From positions 1 to 7,473 of the forward strand of contig CAJBVC010000070.1 of assembly GCA_903958915.1 (NCBI GenBank): a stretch of 7,473 nt of DNA. Direction: 5' to 3'. The stretch is from an uncultured beta proteobacterium (GTDB taxonomy: Bacteria > Pseudomonadota > Gammaproteobacteria > Burkholderiales > Burkholderiaceae_C). Position numbers and translations under genes: made by a program. The notes under the pieces were generated by a model. That model was given only the letters and a program-made list of their open reading frames with translations. It was not told the origin of the DNA and searched no databases. Below, piece after piece: positions 6,646 through 7,473 of this stretch. Each line of letters begins with the position of its first letter. Position 1 is the first letter of the stretch.

Positions 6646-7473
6646 ATGCACACCCATTTCAACGAATCTTCGCAACACGGTGCCCGCCGCAACAAGGTGG
6701 TGAGCGCCATTGAGGCGGTACGGCTGATTCATGATGGCGACACGCTGGCCACCGGCGGTTTTGTCGGAATCGGTTTTGCAGAGTCCATAGCTGTCGCCCT
6801 GGAGCAACGATTTTTGAGCAGCAGGCTGGAAACCGGAACCGGCTTGCCGCGCAACCTGACACTGGTGTACGCCGCCGGCCAGGGTGACGGCGCCGAGCGT
6901 GGACTCAACCACCTGGGCCACACCGGGTTGGTCAAGCGTGTGATTGGAGGGCACTGGGGTCTGGTCCCGGCCCTGCAGAAGTTAGCCGTTGACAATGAAA
7001 TCGAGGCGTACAACCTGCCGCAGGGCGTGATCTCACACCTCTTTCGCGATATCGCTGCCGGCAAGCCAGGGACACTCACCAGTGTGGGCATCGACACGTT
7101 TGTGGATCCACGCTGGGGTGGCGGCAAGATCAATGCCCGCACCACCGAGGAATTGGTGCGGCTGATGGAAATCGACGGCAAGGAATGCCTGTTTTACAAG
7201 GCGTTTCCGATTTCAGTGGGCATCATTCGCGCGACCACCGCAGACGCCGATGGCAACCTGACGATGGAGCGCGAGGCGCTCACGCTGGAAGCGCTTGCCA
7301 TTGCCATGGCGGCCCGTAACTCTGGGGGCATTGTGATCGCTCAGGTCGAGCGCATCGCGGACCGCGGCAGCCTGCACCCGCGCCAGGTCAAGGTGCCCGG
7401 TGTGCTGGTGGACGCTGTCGTGCTGGCAACCGACCCATCGCACCACATGCAGACCTTCTCGGAGGCCTACAAC
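6646..7473 (+). CDS. Propionate/acetate CoA-transferase, Pct/YdiF family, N-terminal part
   Basis: This family moves CoA between short-chain acyl-CoAs (such as propionyl-, acetoacetyl- or lactyl-CoA) and free acids such as acetate. The 276 codons seen run open to the right edge and cover the first, alpha-type half of a normally ~520-aa fused alpha-beta protein. The segment resembles Pct of Clostridium propionicum and Cupriavidus necator and E. coli Ydi[18 protein letters not shown] (31-47), [10 protein letters not shown] (73-82), [10 protein letters not shown] (101-110), [20 protein letters not shown] (120-139), [13 protein letters not shown] (151-163), [13 protein letters not shown] (225-237) and VPGVLVD (250-256). 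The catalytic glutamate lies in the second half, outside the window, so activity cannot be judged. Compared with the C. propionicum enzyme there is a small insertion after EQRFL (about 57-66). ATG at 6646 gives some 13 extra N-terminal residues and has only a weak upstream site. It is divergent from the FKBP gene; any downstream operon partner is not visible. Confidence 0.93.
   Translation, partial: MHTHFNESSQHGARRNKVVSAIEAVRLIHDGDTLATGGFVGIGFAESIAVALEQRFLSSRLETGTGLPRNLTLVYAAGQGDGAERGLNHLGHTGLVKRVIGGHWGLVPALQKLAVDNEIEAYNLPQGVISHLFRDIAAGKPGTLTSVGIDTFVDPRWGGGKINARTTEELVRLMEIDGKECLFYKAFPISVGIIRATTADADGNLTMEREALTLEALAIAMAARNSGGIVIAQVERIADRGSLHPRQVKVPGVLVDAVVLATDPSHHMQTFSEAYN

Overview
The window looks like ordinary chromosomal DNA from a betaproteobacterium, most likely order Burkholderiales and probably Comamonadaceae-like. 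This is an inference from the high GC content, the resemblance of the proteins to their beta-/gammaproteobacterial relatives, and a tRNA-Gly(CCC) gene with an encoded CCA end. I see no transposase, integrase, phage gene, CRISPR array, toxin-antitoxin pair or defence module, and I found no convincing new multi-gene system.

Layout, left to right. (1) A 6-phosphofructokinase gene on the minus strand, cut by the left edge so that only its N-terminal 202 codons are present; it has a good ribosome binding site and a plausible sigma-70 promoter. (2) Divergent from it, a small thioredoxin-fold protein with a CGTC active site. (3) Converging on that gene, alaS (alanyl-tRNA synthetase), complete at 874 codons. 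(4) Divergent from alaS across about 200 bp, gabD (succinate-semialdehyde dehydrogenase), complete at 492 codons. (5) A tRNA-Gly(CCC) gene just downstream of gabD in the same direction. (6) A small uncharacterised protein gene on the minus strand. (7) A minus-strand gene for an FKBP-type prolyl isomerase lipoprotein, bracketed by a 13-bp perfect inverted repeat. (8) Divergent from it, the first 276 codons of a propionate/acetate CoA-transferase of the Pct/YdiF family, cut by the right edge.

The genes are mostly single transcription units with alternating orientation and do not form one pathway. The metabolic ones are glycolysis (PFK), entry of succinate semialdehyde into the TCA cycle (GabD) and short-chain acyl-CoA exchange (CoA-transferase). 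The translation-related ones are AlaRS and tRNA-Gly. The folding/redox ones are the FKBP lipoprotein and the thioredoxin-like protein. No gap between genes exceeds about 200 bp.

Points deserving a second look are at residue or small-motif level: a mixed ATP/PPi signature in PFK, an NAD-type cofactor residue in GabD, a palindrome inside the candidate alaS promoter, the inverted repeat around the FKBP gene, and the non-standard CXXC of the thioredoxin-like protein.
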